DNA of 64,000 nucleotides from Mycteria americana (taxonomy: Eukaryota > Chordata > Aves > Ciconiiformes > Ciconiidae): assembly GCF_035582795.1 (NCBI RefSeq), contig NC_134368.1, forward strand, positions 10,376,501 to 10,440,500, given 5' to 3'. The notes under the pieces are model-generated. The model ran no database searches, had not been told where the DNA came from, and saw nothing but the letters and a program-made list of their open reading frames with translations. A program made the translations under genes and the position numbers. Below, one piece after another: positions 47,802-61,309 of this stretch (positions are counted from its first letter, which is position 1; each line of letters starts with the position of its first letter).

Positions 47802-50284
47802 CTGTAATGTAAATTTGAAAACCTACAGCTTTATTTTCCATGTTAGAATTGTTATATCAAAAAAAAAAAAATCACATGCTTTATATTCTGTTATTATATA
47901 TACCTGCATTTCTACATTTAAAAAAAGTAACCATTTACAATTTTTTCAGATTTTTTTTAAAGTTAAATTTTATCTCTAGTGGAAGATGCAATTCCTTATT
48001 TTAAACTGAATTTTAGGGTGAAATTTGGAGAATTATTTAACTTATATATCCTATAAATAGAGAAGTACAGCACTAATGTATTTTATATAGAGGTACAGCA
48101 TGTCTGAGTGCTGTATTTCACAGCTTTCAAGTTCAGTACTCTTACCTATACGTTTGGTGACACTTTATATATTTTAATTTTCTTGTGCAGCCATAAAACT
48201 CAATCTAAAAAAAAGCTAGGAAAAAAAATACTAGAAGTCTGAACTGTCTAAAATATCTTATTCTTCAAGTAAAAAAATCAGGGCCAAATTTTAAAAAAAA
48301 TCTTCCCTGTGGGAATATGTGGAGCTTCCCTGTGGAGCTATCAAGAATCTAAACAGTTAAACTTCAGCATGATTATGTACCTTAACAACTCATCATGTCA
48401 CAAGACTATGCTCACTATTACTGTGAAAATGCATCTATAATTATTCCAAATCAATCATTTGGGACCAGATTTGTCATCCTTGGTCATGCCAATTAGTGTT
48501 TTGCTTGACAAAGATTGCTGCTGCAACACAATATGGTTCTAATAAAAACCAAAGAGAGATTTAATGAATAAATGGCTTTTAAAAAGAAGTAACTTTTGGC
48601 TAGTGAAAGTGAAATAGGAATACCGGGCAGCCCCAGAACAAAAGTTATTGAGTTTGCTCCATTGCTCTGACAGGATGGCTGACTAAATAATATATGTTGT
48701 CATGTGCCTTACAGAATTGAGAAATATCAGGGTATGCAATATGTGGTGATAACTTCTAGACCAAAACCCACATGATTACTCAGAAGTTTTCTTTGAAGTT
48801 GTCCCTTGATGCACATCACGGTTCTTTTGCAGCTGACGTTAGATGCAAAGGAACGACAAGAATTCTAAGAAGCTGCATATGGTTGTCGCCCTGGCTGCTG
48901 CCGAAACCTTTTCTAATGATTCCAGCAATGAAGAGTAGTATGTAATATTTTGTGTCACATCTGTGACACTGAGGCTGGCTTGATAATAATGACGAGGATA
49001 ACTAGCTTCTGAAACAGAAATGGAGTGCTCAGACTGTGGTGGCTCACTCAGACTTGCATGCTAATGAGCTGTCAATAAGATGTTCCATGAAGTCCGAATT
49101 ATGCAGTAACTCAACAGATCAGTGGCTGATGTGCCAAGGCTGAGGAAACCAAGACATTTGTTGACACATCTATGTACAGCTACACCTATATATTTGCTTC
49201 ATGTTAGATTTGAGGTAGTTTATGGTCCAGTGTAGGATGTTGATTCATTTTTGGAGAGCAGAAACAAACATGACAACCACATTGTGAAAGGGGAAGTGCT
49301 GGCCTAAATAATTATCCATTTAAAATCTAGTCCAAGTCAACATGACTATTAATAGAGAAGTGTTGGACTGCCTGTGTCTTGAGAAGCCCACTCTGAATTT
49401 GAACAAGCTGCCAGCTCAGGAAGGTCAGCAATGCAGCAGACTTCGGGGCACTCGGACCAGGTGGCATGCCTTCAGAAGGCTAAGTGGATTGCCAGTCAGT
49501 CCCTGGGTAAACATTTTTTCCGTCGGTAAGCTCCCTACCAGGCTACGATTGCACACAGCTTTTGTGAGAGCATAACATCTGGATTCTGCACTTCTCATGC
49601 AGAATCAGCTCTGTATGTTCCACCAAAGCACTTACGAACAACCTAAGGGCACACTCAACTCTGTGCAACTTAACATTTTTTGAGCTGTTAGACAAATAAA
49701 CAGCAATAGAGCATCAGGGCAACAGGGGGAATAGGTCTTTTTGACAAAAAGAGCTCCAATGGACAACGAAAGAGGGAGCATGAGTCAGCAGCATTGATTC
49801 ATGGGTTGAAAGATGTGAGTGGTATGATAAAGGGTGCTGTCTGCATACGCACTGAGTTAGACCAGTTTTCCCCTAGTTCTCTAGACCTCTGAATTTGACT
49901 AGTTCTCTCCCATATAACTGTTATCCCCAAAAGGGGATTCATGATGGCAGTGATGATCGCAACACCCTTCTCTGTTGGTTCACACAGTTTTCACTTTAAG
50001 GCATCTGGCACGATCAGAATTCTGCTGCATCCTTAAATGCTCTTAATTTTAGAAAGCACGGATTAAAGTGGCCACATCAGTGAACAAACCTAATGGTTCC
50101 TCATTCACTTTGACAACCCATTAAAAACCTCTCCATGGGTTTGCTCCATTTTCTTTATTGTTTTTTTCTGTGTCAGTTCGGCTCCCTTTCTCTTTCTCAT
50201 GTCACACTGACTTCTCCATCTCTTCCCATAGTGGCATAGTAACACCATTCATTTCAAGCAATATGAAGTTGTTTTGCCTGCATT

Positions 50285-50494
50285 TCATAGAATAGAATCA
50301 TAGAATCATTGAATCATAGAATGGTTTGGGCTGCAAGGGACCTTAAAGATCATCTAGTTCCAACCCGCACGGGCAGGGACACCTTCCACTAGACCAGGTT
50401 GCTCAAAGCCCCATCCAGCCTGGCCTTGAACACTTCCAGGGAGGGGGCATCCACAACTTCTCTGGGAAATTTTTTCCAGTGCCTCACGACCCTT
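50285..50494 (-). mobile_element. CR1 3' fragment
   Basis: It starts with an expanded CR1 terminal repeat (TAGAATAGAATCATAGAATC and further ATAGAATGG units) and continues GGACCTTAAAGATCATCTAG, CACCTTCCACTAGACCAGG and TTCCAGGGAGG in reverse complement. About 210 bases remain and the 5' part is missing. Similarity to typical CR1 is high, so it is probably one of the younger copies. Confidence 0.95.
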
Positions 50495-53400
50495 TTGAAA
50501 TGATACCTTTGAAAGTATCCAAAAGATTTGCCTACATCTACTTTACAACAGATTTTGAATTAAATAATAAATATATAATGGTAACAGAAATATCAAGGAA
50601 AAGCAGCTGGATTACCATTCCTGTTCAGCAGTCTGCCAAGACAGTAAACAGTGAAGAAGGAAGCATTTAAACTAAATGCCAATCTTTGCACAAAAATAAA
50701 TAGGTACACTGGCTGAATATATTTAGGCTGGAAGTTCTAGATTTTGGAGAGATGAAATTCTGGAACAGTCTCCCAGTGGGAGTAATTTTTCATATGGAGA
50801 TGATCATTTATAAAAGAGACCATATGGCATGGTGGTATATAATCGCAGGAGAGGTCCCCGTTAGTCCTATGCATATAATATCTGATTCTCCCGCTACTCT
50901 CTCAAATCTCTTTGAAAACTCTCCTCTTTCTCAAGGCTCAAAATAAACAATCAGGCATACAAAACTGTATTTTCTTTATCTCATATAGAGTGCGGTCACT
51001 AACAAAAGTGACCACAATGTTTAAACAGGTCTGTCTCCACAGCTCTTAATTTTTTGTTTCTTTTCTAAGATTTAGATTGGAGGCTTTTGGGGTAATGATT
51101 ATTTCTGTTCAGTCAAGAATCTAGTATATCTAGGGCACAAAAATTACTAATTTTAAAATGTTCCTTTGCAGCCAGCCATATACTGCAATGGCATCTGTAA
51201 AATGCTGTTCTCCCAACCTTTGCAACTTATCTCTCACAACCCATAGTCAGCAATTATGGGATTTGTTGATTATGCTCATCATGGAATGTTTTGTGAGTGC
51301 TAAATATGTCATGTTAAAATATTATGTATAAAAAAAAAATTGGTGACAGCAAAGTGAAGAGATCATAGAGGAACTGAAACTTTAACATATATTCTAACAT
51401 ATATTGGATTTTCTTGATACTGGCCAAAATAAATATGCTCATTGAAAGTGTTGTGAATAGGAGCAAACACAAGACATGCATGCCCACTGTGGAACAAAAG
51501 CTTATTGGTCTCTATCGAACGGAAGACATTTTTCAAGCTCATTCACCTATGAAATTATGACTCCAGAAACATGTCAAAGCTCGCCAGACATATGATCTAT
51601 GGAATAAGGGTTTTTGCAAATTGAAAGCTATCTGGAGGCATCTTTAGTTTATGCACCAGTGTTTTTCAAGTTAGAAAAAGGCAGCTCAGAGAACAGAAAA
51701 TGTCACTACCTTGTGATGACCAGTTCATTCTTTTGTTCTTCTGCTACTTGAGTCCCCTTTTGAACATGTGCACTTCTTTATGCAGCTGCCTCAGTACCCA
51801 TTAAGTGGAAATTGTAGCAGAATAAAATGAAATTTCATGGAATTTGTACATGAGCCAAAAATTTGTATTGACAGATTTTTAAAAAATCTACGATATTGTT
51901 CTTTAGGTAGTAATCATCTTCACTGATCTTAATATCAAGATAGATAGGCTTAGTTTATTCTGATTTTTTTCTTAGACTGGTCCTTTTGGTGTTCTTACAT
52001 TTAAAGTAAGTATTTCGGCTGAAATACTTTATACCTGGTAAAATATCAGAAAAATTGTTTAAAACTGTATGTTTTACATATACCAAATATAGGAATGGAT
52101 GCAGAAATTAACTTCTTTAATTCTATCAATAATGTATGATTATAAATGAGTGCTAAAAAAACCCACCTTTAAAAATTGCCCTAATGCACTGTGATATTGA
52201 ACGGTCCAACACAAAGTACTGGAATACACATATTTCTACAAAAATATCTTATTTCAAGTAGCAAGTGTCTTTCATTTAATTATGCTTCTCACTAATGGAT
52301 GCAATTAAGCAAGCATAGTGACAAGAAACAATCCACAGCAATCACCAGTGGCAAAGTTCACCTTTCAAATCCAGCAGGTATATATGGAATACACATCAGA
52401 AGCCAGATCTTACAGTTGTAACTACAGGTATCCTGGTACTGTAAAAAAAAAATACTCTGCATTTCTTCAGCCCAACGTGTATTCCCCCGTTTAGCAGTAA
52501 TATTCAGAATAATCCAAGGGCAAAGAGGCATTTCAAAAGAGCATGGAGAGGTAGTCTCAGAAACAGTCTCCACAAAATGAAAAACTGGGTTTTGCAATTC
52601 CTGAATACTCTTCTAGAGTCCCTAGACAGACTCACAGTTTGATTTGGGGACAGTCTGTCTACCTGATTACACAGACTTCAGAACTCTGAGATGCTGAGCC
52701 CTCTCAGATCCAAGAGCCCAGTTTTTGGCATTTGCAAAATATCATCTGCCTTTCTGCTTCCTGGGCTGCTGGAGAGCTCAGGATGTGATGAAGCCAGACA
52801 GGCAAGCTGGCTAAAAAACAGGCAGATTATTGACAGTAAAGCTGACAGTCTTCTGCCAAAACCAAACCAATTTCTGCCAAATGTTTTGATTGGATCATTC
52901 CAGGCCCCCTCCAATAGAAAATGAGGATTTTTTAAAAGCTCTTTCACTGTCTTGTTTTTGCCCTAAACAGACAATTGTGGCAAATAATATGTCATATCTT
53001 TGTTGAAAATTACACAATTCAGAGTAGTACATGCTTTATTTTATTTCAAAATATGTCAAAGGTTGGACACTCAAAACCTTGTTATAAATAAATGATGTTT
53101 TGCCTTGTCCATTCAGAGTGAACCGTATGCATACTATAAAACTGTGGGTGATGGATGCTGTTTGAAGAAGGTATTCTTCCGAAATACAGATAACACCTCA
53201 CTTAAGTTACATGCAGTATTTTGTGCAAAAGTAGATACTAGAAAAAAAGAACACCTTACTGCTTGCCTCTTGTTTATCAAATTCAAAAGATTCAAAATCA
53301 TCTGTTGGGCATAGATTCTTAGGTGCACTATAAATTGGATTTCTGTATACTGAAAAGTACTGAAAATTCTTATTGTGGCCTATGAAGTCCTAAACAGGAA

Positions 53401-54498
53401 CAGAGAAAGCACTAGCATTATGATTGCCTTGTCGCAATTCTCAGCCTCCACTCAGGAGAGTCTTAGAAGCAAATAGTCATTTTAATGTTGTAAAACAATA
53501 CAAAAGAGACACTTCCATAAGGGAAATGCTGCTGAGAAGGCTTATGTTCTGCACTACGATCTAACTGAAATAACAGTATTTACCTTTATCTTCTTGATTT
53601 ATAAACCTTAAAATTATTTTAAGATTTCATATCCATTCTGCAAATAAGAAATCTGACACACGTACATTTTTTGTTGCTTTCCTGAAAAAAGTAGATCAGA
53701 AGCATGACTGGAATCAGAATGCAAACATGCTGAATAGTAGGCCAGTGCTTCTTGGATCACACTAAATGCAGGAGACTAACACAGCACTGAACTGTAGTCT
53801 ATTAAAGCCATCAAGGACTGCTCTTTAGCTTTAAGTCCACGTCTTTCCCTTTACCAAGCTTTGTGACTGTACAACTGAGATTTCTCTCTGGATCATTAAG
53901 CTGCAGGCTGGAATCTGCAAGTCAGCAGATTCTGTAATTTAGAGTTTCTGAATGGACAAAAGCTCATTAGATATGTAAAGACAAAGCTGACAGCTAAAGA
54001 ATATCAGCAAATAAAAGTAAGAAGAGTAAGGACTTTAAAAAGGACAGAGAAAGAACTTTGGGTAAAGGGACGAAAACCATGTTTGGACTTTCAAAGCACT
54101 GAAGTGAATTAGGAGCAAACATCCTACTGACACTCCTTCTTTGGTTTAAAACTCACATACCTAATTTGTTACCTCAGTTAGCAGCTCCTGAAATAATTGG
54201 AAAAGATTAGGAGAAAAAAGTCTTCCTATTTAGTTTCATCTGAAAGGAATCTAGGTCAACTGCTCTCAGACTGCTCCGTGACGTGAACCAAAACTGTTCA
54301 CACCATGGACTGGGGACAATAAGGAGATCTGCTTCATCATCATACTCCTGACTGGAAGTCACATGCTGATGCAGACACACCCTCTGCCTAGTCAGATCAA
54401 GCAAAATCCTCATTAACAACACTGAAGGAAGAGCCAGCTTCAGTCACTTTTAAGCCAACTTGGATTAGTTCTCTTACCAGTAGCAGAACTATTGCCAA

Positions 54499-55045
54499 AC
54501 ACAGAATCACAGAATGGTTGAGGTTGGAAGGGACCTCTGGAGGTCACCTGGTCCAACCCCGCTGCTCAGACAGGATCATCTAGAACCAGTTGCCCAGGAC
54601 CGTGTCCAGACAGCTTTTAAATATCTCCAAGGACGGAGACTCCACCGCCTCTCTGGGCAACCTGTGCCAGTGCTCAGTCACCCGCACAGTAAAACAGTGT
54701 TTCCTGATGTTCAGAGGGACCCTCCTGTGTTTCAGTTTGTGCCATTGCCTCTGGCTCTGTCACTGGGTGCCACTGGAAAGATCCTGGCTCTGTCTTCTAT
54801 GCTCCTTCCCTTCAGGTATGTATATACATTGATAAGATCCCACCTGAGACTTCTCTTCTCCAGGCTGAACAGTCTCAGCTCTCTCAGCCTCTCCTCATAG
54901 CAGAAATGCTCCAGTCCCTTCAACATCTTTGTGGCCCTTCGCTGGACTGCCTCCAGTATGTCCACGTCTCTCTCGTACTGGGGAGCCCAGAACTGGATGC
55001 AGTACTCCAGGTGTGGCCTCACCAGTGATGAATAAAGGGGAAGGA
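54499..55045 (-). mobile_element. CR1 LINE fragment, about 550 bp
   Basis: The 3' end at 54499 shows CAGAATCACAGAATGG, then GGAAGGGACCTCTGGAGGTC. The copy extends right through the ORF2 C-terminus and is truncated near 55045, where an AATGAATGAAG simple repeat begins. The minus-strand frame 54732-55124 keeps CR1 ORF2 motifs such as [20 protein letters not shown] and [16 protein letters not shown]. It belongs to a different subfamily from the copy at 46 kb, judging by the 3' UTR blocks. Confidence 0.95.
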
Positions 55046-55080
55046 AATGAATGAATGAAGAAATGAAGAAGGAAATGAAT
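55046..55080. repeat. GAAATGAATGAA simple repeat
   Basis: Imperfect AATG/AAGAAATG units abut the 5' truncation point of the CR1 at 54499-55045. It is a small simple repeat. Confidence 0.7.
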
Positions 55081-56253
55081 GTCTTAGGTTGGTCTTTAGT
55101 GTTAAGGAAAAGACATTTTTTCACTCTTCTGTTATGAGGTAAGTGAGTATATCTGAAAGTTACTGTATTGCAGAATTTTGGTTTTTTCTTTGCCTCTTAG
55201 TGAAAAGTAGAGACAAACCTAAAAATCAATCTTCAATCAGCAGAATGAAACAAACTTCCATCTTGAACACTCAAGCTGGCAGCCTATGTTAAGTGCAATG
55301 ACAATTTCCAAGGTGTGTCAGACTTCTAGACTGCCCAGGTCCATTTCCTAAAGGTCATCTTAGCAACTTCAATTACGTGGTGATAGCTTTGAAGCAGAAC
55401 AAGGAATTTACACGTATGTTTGTTCTGCACACTGCAGCTAGACGTGGAGATATGCGAATAAGTCACACTGTAGCGTGTAGAGCAGACACATCTTGAGTAT
55501 TTGAACGGGACTTTTTTTGTATTTTCAGAAAAAAGCCTCTAGTCATCATGCTTAGTGGGATAATTTATTACTATTATTCATACGATGGCTAGAGGTTTTT
55601 TCTGTTATACTGGAAAAGTATTGATTTTTCTGAATTTACTACAAATTCATACTAGTAACGGACATCAGAATTTGATCCGATGAGGACAGAATCTGTGATT
55701 TTCTAGATGTATAAGCAACCATGAATAATTTTTATCTTTTGGGTATAATATTAGTTTTATAGTTAATGCAAATTGATGTAAAATAAGATAATAAAAATCC
55801 TTCTATGCTGTCTTACAGATCTCATTCAATATACTATACTTTCTAACTCTGAAACTCCGGCATTTTTAGACATTAGCCTTTTCTGAGTAGATCCTGCAAT
55901 CTCTGATAAATTGTATGGTGTTTTTTTAATTTAAACCAGATTTGAACTCCTCTATTTAGAGGTCAAATGTTAATATATTAACCTAATTCATTACAATGCC
56001 CCTAATATATTGAACTTAAATATTTCCCAGGTTCTTTGTTTTGATTAGATGGAGGTTTAATGTTCTCATTATGAACTAATACTCACAAGAGGGATCAGTG
56101 ATGAAATGAGACTAATACGGCAAATTGTACTGTTTAAATGAACGCAACACAGGAAGCTGAAATTAATTTTTTCTTAGATGTTTAGGTTATAATGGAAGTT
56201 ATTCTTGTATTGGTTCGTTTAAAATATTTGTGACATTATGCTAATTGTTTTAG

Positions 56254-56434
56254 CCAAAGGTATTGTTGAGCTTCAAACTAGATCAAAGGTTGTGAATAAA
56301 CCTTTGGTGCCTACAGGAATAAATCCACTACTTACTGAAGAAGAGATACGACAGCCTCCTATGTGCCCTCGTTTGCTAGCTAAATTTGTACCAGATGCTG
56401 AAACAAACTCTGGCTTAGGAAATAATGTCTGGAA
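56254..56434 (+). other. Exon-like coding frame of unknown gene
   Basis: A plus-strand open frame flanked by a good acceptor (TGCTAATTGTTTTAG, AG at 56252-56253) and a good donor (GTAAGC at 56435). It would be a 181-base exon beginning with two bases of a codon and ending with two bases of another. Read this way it has 59 full codons with protein-like composition and no stop. It includes KGIVELQTRSKVVNKPLV, then LLTEEEIRQPPMCPRLLAKF and a DAETNSGLGNNVWK end. If unspliced, a TAA stop follows at 56436-56438. The frame is closed just upstream of the acceptor by stop codons, as expected for an intron. I do not recognise the protein. It lies antisense within a POLN intron, and no partner exon was identified. 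Alternatives are an orphan exon of a nested gene, a displaced exon copy, or a retrocopy fragment. Confidence 0.5.
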
Positions 56435-56980
56435 GTAAGCCAGATGAGAGGATAAAAATGTAGGCAAAAACCTTTACTAACCCTTAACTTTGAAAGTTCC
56501 ATCATAAAGTTCTCTTAATATAAAAAAAGCAGTAAACTAACTTTGAAATTACAGTACATTACATTCTTACATTAAGAATTTCATACTTCTTTATTTAACA
56601 GGCCCCAATCATAAGTACTTAGGAAGTTACTTTCCAAACTGTTCTTTTTAAGCTGGTTTATTTCCTTCTAAAACCCTTTGAAACCTTGGGGAAAGTAGTA
56701 TTATTTAGCTTTATAGGATTCACACATTGGATGAGGGAATCTTGATAGCAAAACTAAATACAAATAAGCATGCTGATGAACTCCAGATGAGGAGTATATC
56801 ACGTTTTATGTACATAAGAGCCAGGGGTGGAAAACGTTCAGAAAAATCTGCTTAGTATACATTTTCTTAATCATGAGAATCAATGTGCTGCTTCTTGTTA
56901 CATTAATTCTTTATCCTCTGAGAAATCACAGGTTATAGGGGGAAAAATGGGGGCAAGGAAGAAAGAGAGATTGTATTTAC

Positions 56981-57048
56981 CTGAAAATTCCTGGATTTGA
57001 GAATCTTCTACTTCAAACAACAACTCGTCATGAATCTGGGCAATTAAC
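56981..57048 (-). CDS. POLN: DNA polymerase nu (POLN), motif C exon
   Basis: A 68-base exon on the minus strand between an acceptor ending TTTCAG and a GTAAAT donor. One base completes the previous codon, then 22 codons read LIAQIHDELLFEVEDSQIQEFS, plus one base shared with the next exon. QIHDELLFEV is motif C of family-A DNA polymerases. Its H-D-E carries one of the two catalytic metal-binding carboxylates of the palm. The form QIHDELLFEVED is what I recall for POLN, whereas POLQ has a QLHDELLYEV form. The downstream exon at 47740 supplies the next residues in the right phase. Motifs A and B and the rest of the protein are encoded by exons right of the window. Confidence 0.95.
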
Positions 57049-60000
57049 CTGAAACATTTCAGAGTCTTTGGATAATATATGCAAGAAATTTCTAACAGTG
57101 CTTTCCATTCATATCATCAACCAATTGTCACATGCACAATGGATATGTTAAAGTGAAAATAAACATCCTAAGAACATTAAAAATTCATTAATGGAGTTAA
57201 AAGGATTGCCACTCCACATATTCTGAAAACATAAAGGCCACCATGGTCGTAAACCCAAACTGTGCTTGCTAGCTTATAAATGTCATTCAGGGATTTGATG
57301 ATGTGACAAGGTATTACTTAAAACCAATGTAATTTGCAGAAAATTGCAAGAAATTATAGACACAGGCTATGTTTTGTTAATACGGCTTGTTTTTCTCAAG
57401 TTGAGATGGAATAAATGTGGTTGCAAATGGGCAGTTTTACTAATGCCAGTTAGGTCAATAGCAAGAGCACTTGGCTCACTGGTATACCAATATTAACTCC
57501 TAGTATAGGGTTGGCCAGTGACCTGAGTCCTTTCCAGGAAATAACCTTTTCACTTAAGTGCCAAGTAGGTGTCCTCATGCTGACAAACAAGTGGGCTGAA
57601 GAATGAAAATGTAGGCACAGATACACAACCTGATCTGTTACCTCTGCTATCAGGACAGTTGCCTTCATAAGAACATAGTGTACAGGTGAAAGCAGTAACA
57701 TGCCATGCCAGTTGAAAGCCATGCAACTACACGGACCTGAGCTCTTCAGTTAGAGCTGTTTTGTAATTAATTTATACTGCTGCTTTCTTTTTCTCTTTGT
57801 CTGTATTAGTCCTACGCCAATAGCTCTCTTGCATATGGACTGTGACTTAATTGTTCAGTGCTTACAGGAATAGCACCCTAAATTGTTGGTTTGGGTGCAG
57901 AAGTACTTTCACAATGGAAATAATAAATTATTTCATTGAATCAAGTCCACAGCAAAATAGATATAATCTAGCACATACAATCTTTCAGTGTAGTTCTCAC
58001 TTAGGAAGGAAAAATACTGTATATCTGATTAGACTGTATCCTACTAGGTTTATTTTATTACTTCTTTAATTATTGTAGCTGGGAGTCTAAGTCATGAAAC
58101 TGTACCACCTATTTCCAAATTGCTTTGCAATTATGTATATAACATTTAAATTAATGCCCATTGTAGACTTTTATTCATACCTAGCAGTTATTCAAGTAAA
58201 TAATTCTTTACAAATGGCTGAAACATCAATATGGTTACTACTTATAACTTTTCACAGCTTTCAGGAAAATATCCTAAGGTAGTTTCACACTGCCTTAAAT
58301 TACAATGTGACATTGACTAACAGTGTGGTGAGCTCTAATAATAGATCTTAAATTATTAGTCACTTACAACACAGTCAGAAGCAGAGTGAAACAGATTAAC
58401 ATATTTCTAATAGAAAATTGGGACACAGGATACAAAAAGAAATAGATGAAAAGATCAGGATCATCTGTAGCAAGAGAATACAGCTATATGAAAAGTTAAA
58501 ATTTCCAATGCACGTAAATTAATTAAAGCAAGAGATTCCTCATAATCATTGAATAACATGTAAAAAGATATAAATCAGAAAGAACTGTGAATATTAAAAA
58601 AACCCTCCGTATATACTGTGAATAAATGGAATAAGTGAAAATAATTGCATTGATTAAACCAGTGCAATAAAAATGTGATAGACCGGCTATTATTTGTACC
58701 AGAGTAGTGTCTCATGCCTTCAAGAGCACTATATATTCTGAATATTTGGAAAGGAAAAGACCTTTCTTAGAAAAACTTACAATATACATTAAAAATTTTA
58801 TCATCAATTTATCAGGATTTAGGAATGGAGGAAAAAGAATTGGATTTTCAAAACCACTCAGCATTGGATCAACTGATCACCTCATCTCCACGCTAGAAGT
58901 AAAACCGAGTTCAGGAGGAGCAGGGTTGGACCAGAGATCAGTGCTACCTTATGTGAGTCAGAAAACCGGTGGAAGCAATGTGAACTGAACTCAAAATTTC
59001 TGTCCAAACAGCACAATAGACTTGACACAACTCTACATGCTCCAGTCCATCTACTGAAACCAGCACAGCTATTTTAGCTTGGTTCTCCATCTGGGCTAAA
59101 GGACCCTGTTTCTCAAGGCTTATCATCCTGAACAGCACACCCTATCAGCTCGGTCATATTGCCAGTTAACTGAGGAACTGCACAGAGTTGCAGAATTACA
59201 TCTACCCCATCTTAAACATCTAGTGACTAATTTGAAGTTCAGGACAATATTCTGTCTGCTAAAATACAGAACTAGAAGTTAGCATTGCTGGCTCTCTGTC
59301 TAGCTCTGCTACTTTCCTGCTAAGCAATGCACATTCAATTAGAAAATGGGAATAATATTTATCTCAGAGATGTGAGATCTAAGAAATAAGTATTTCTAAT
59401 ACACTTCTGTTTTTGAATTAAAGATATTATGTAAGTTTTAATTAACACTAAACACGATTTCCTAGCTTGATGCTGAGAAGTGGAATAGTATACACTATTT
59501 CCTCCTTAATTTTCATCAAACGAATTAGATTTTTTTTAAGATCTCTTATCTCTTTTTCTCATCCATCTCACATCAACTTAATGGGTTCTACTGTTGCAGG
59601 CTTATAGTACAAGGCCACCTGTATTTTTTCAGGGTTGTTAAAGTAATAGCATTCACATGCGATATGCTGTTCCAAAGAAGGAAGCATTCAATTTGACATC
59701 AATGCAGATGAAAGAAAAATCAAAGCAATTTATACATTCAAAATTCATAGCTTTCACCATGCACACACCCACCCGTTGCACACCTCGAGTGAAATGAATT
59801 TGAAAAAAACCCTATACTTTTGCTTAATAGCTTAATTGAATCATCTTCACTTTGAAGGAATATTGAAATAGCAAGCTCCTCTCATTATCTCTTGCTAAAA
59901 GGTATGGTCCAGATTAGAGAGTGCAAAGCAGGCAGAGACTAGTATTTTTCTTGTTCTACAGACGATAAGAATTACTTTGGTTTACAAGCTGATATTTTAT

Positions 60001-61107
60001 TAACTATTTTCTTGACTGCCTGCATATTAGGCATCATTTTTGATGAGTACACACATGATTCCTTTTACTGAGAAACATGCATCTTTTACTAAGACCTGCG
60101 TCTGAGTATGACTGTGGAATGGAGATACTGCTGCAACCTGCACCTTCAAATGCAGAATTATTTCTGTGATTCCCAGTCTGAATGTGGCTTTTGACATCAG
60201 TTTAGTGTGCCCAGCACACAATATCCTTCTTAAACTATTATGCTGCACTATCGAATTTTAAAAAGAAAATCTTTTTTCTTCTCTTCAACACTACATTCAT
60301 CATTCTTCCAGTTTCCTATGAAACAACACAGAGACTAAACTTCTCAGGCCTTCAATGGATCCACCCAGTTATCATTACTATATCATAATCATATTATTGA
60401 CTTATATATGCTGAAACAAATTAAACTATCATAAAGAGATTTTTTTTCATAGTATTCTATTTATGAGGCCATATTGCCTCCTTATAGTATATTTTTTCGT
60501 AGTAGCAGGCCAGTTTGTCTAATACAAGAACAAATGAGGATTTTGTTTGTTACTGTAAAGCAGTATATTCCAGATCTGGACCTCTCTGGTCTGAAGTACA
60601 GAATTGCAAGTTTTTCCATGACTACTTCAAATGTGCTGCCTAGAGATAAGTACACTATTGAACTGACTTCAACAAACCAGCTATTACCTAATTGGTGAGC
60701 AACTGTATTTCTTTACCATTAAAGGAAACAACATTTTGTCTAAACTGCAAATGAGAGTGCTGTGGCATGACATGCTGCAGACTCTATTGTAAGAATAACC
60801 TGTAGAAGAGGCCAGTATAGGACAGGGAAAAAAAGACAAGATTGTCATAGTAGTCTTTCCTGGAAGCTGTTTTTTAGCAGCCATGTGCAGTATTTCAGGC
60901 CATTACGATGTGCCAAGAGATGCTCAAACTAATCAAATTCATGCTCCTTCTATAGTCAAGGGACTAAGGTAGGCTCTGACTTAGATGTTCTGAATGGACA
61001 TCTGGAAAGCCCCAACTCTATGCATTGACTTTGCGGGGATACCACCTCCTAAAACAGCTACCTATGTTGGATAGCTGAAATTAGAGAATAGCCCTCTCTA
61101 CATTTTT

Positions 61108-61127
61108 GTGATACATTTTTGTATCAC
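61108..61127. repeat. 8-bp perfect hairpin
   Basis: GTGATACA, a TTTT loop, then TGTATCAC. The stem is perfect but small, and no function is apparent. Confidence 0.6.
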
Positions 61128-61282
61128 CAGGGAAATTTTTACTGCTGTTAACAACCCATCCAAAGCATAACATGGTCTAGTTTTCCAGACTGGTCTGCAT
61201 GAAGATAACATAAAATATAAACAACCAATGAATTCCTACAGACTAACTGTCGGTTAATTTACTCCATCATTTGGTAGGAGGG

Positions 61283-61309
61283 TGGACCCACCAATGTGGA
61301 CCCACCATG
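61283..61309. repeat. 13-14 bp tandem duplication
   Basis: TGGACCCACCAATG is followed directly by TGGACCCACCATG, differing by one A. It is a local duplication in a POLN intron. Confidence 0.75.

Larger units (their letters stand above)
47802..56980 (-). other. POLN: POLN intron (9.2 kb)
   Basis: Bounded by a GTAAAT donor on the right and a TTACAG acceptor on the left, read on the minus strand. It holds two CR1 fragments (50285 and 54499) and, on the opposite strand, the exon-like frame at 56254-56434. I see no further POLN exon, and the phases of the flanking exons fit each other without one. Confidence 0.85.

Noticed and set aside
60027..60248. Minus-strand frame considered as an upstream POLN exon
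   Set aside because: The translation shows none of the expected POLN features before motif C (finger helix, GSAADL-type segment) and no suitable phase-1 donor.
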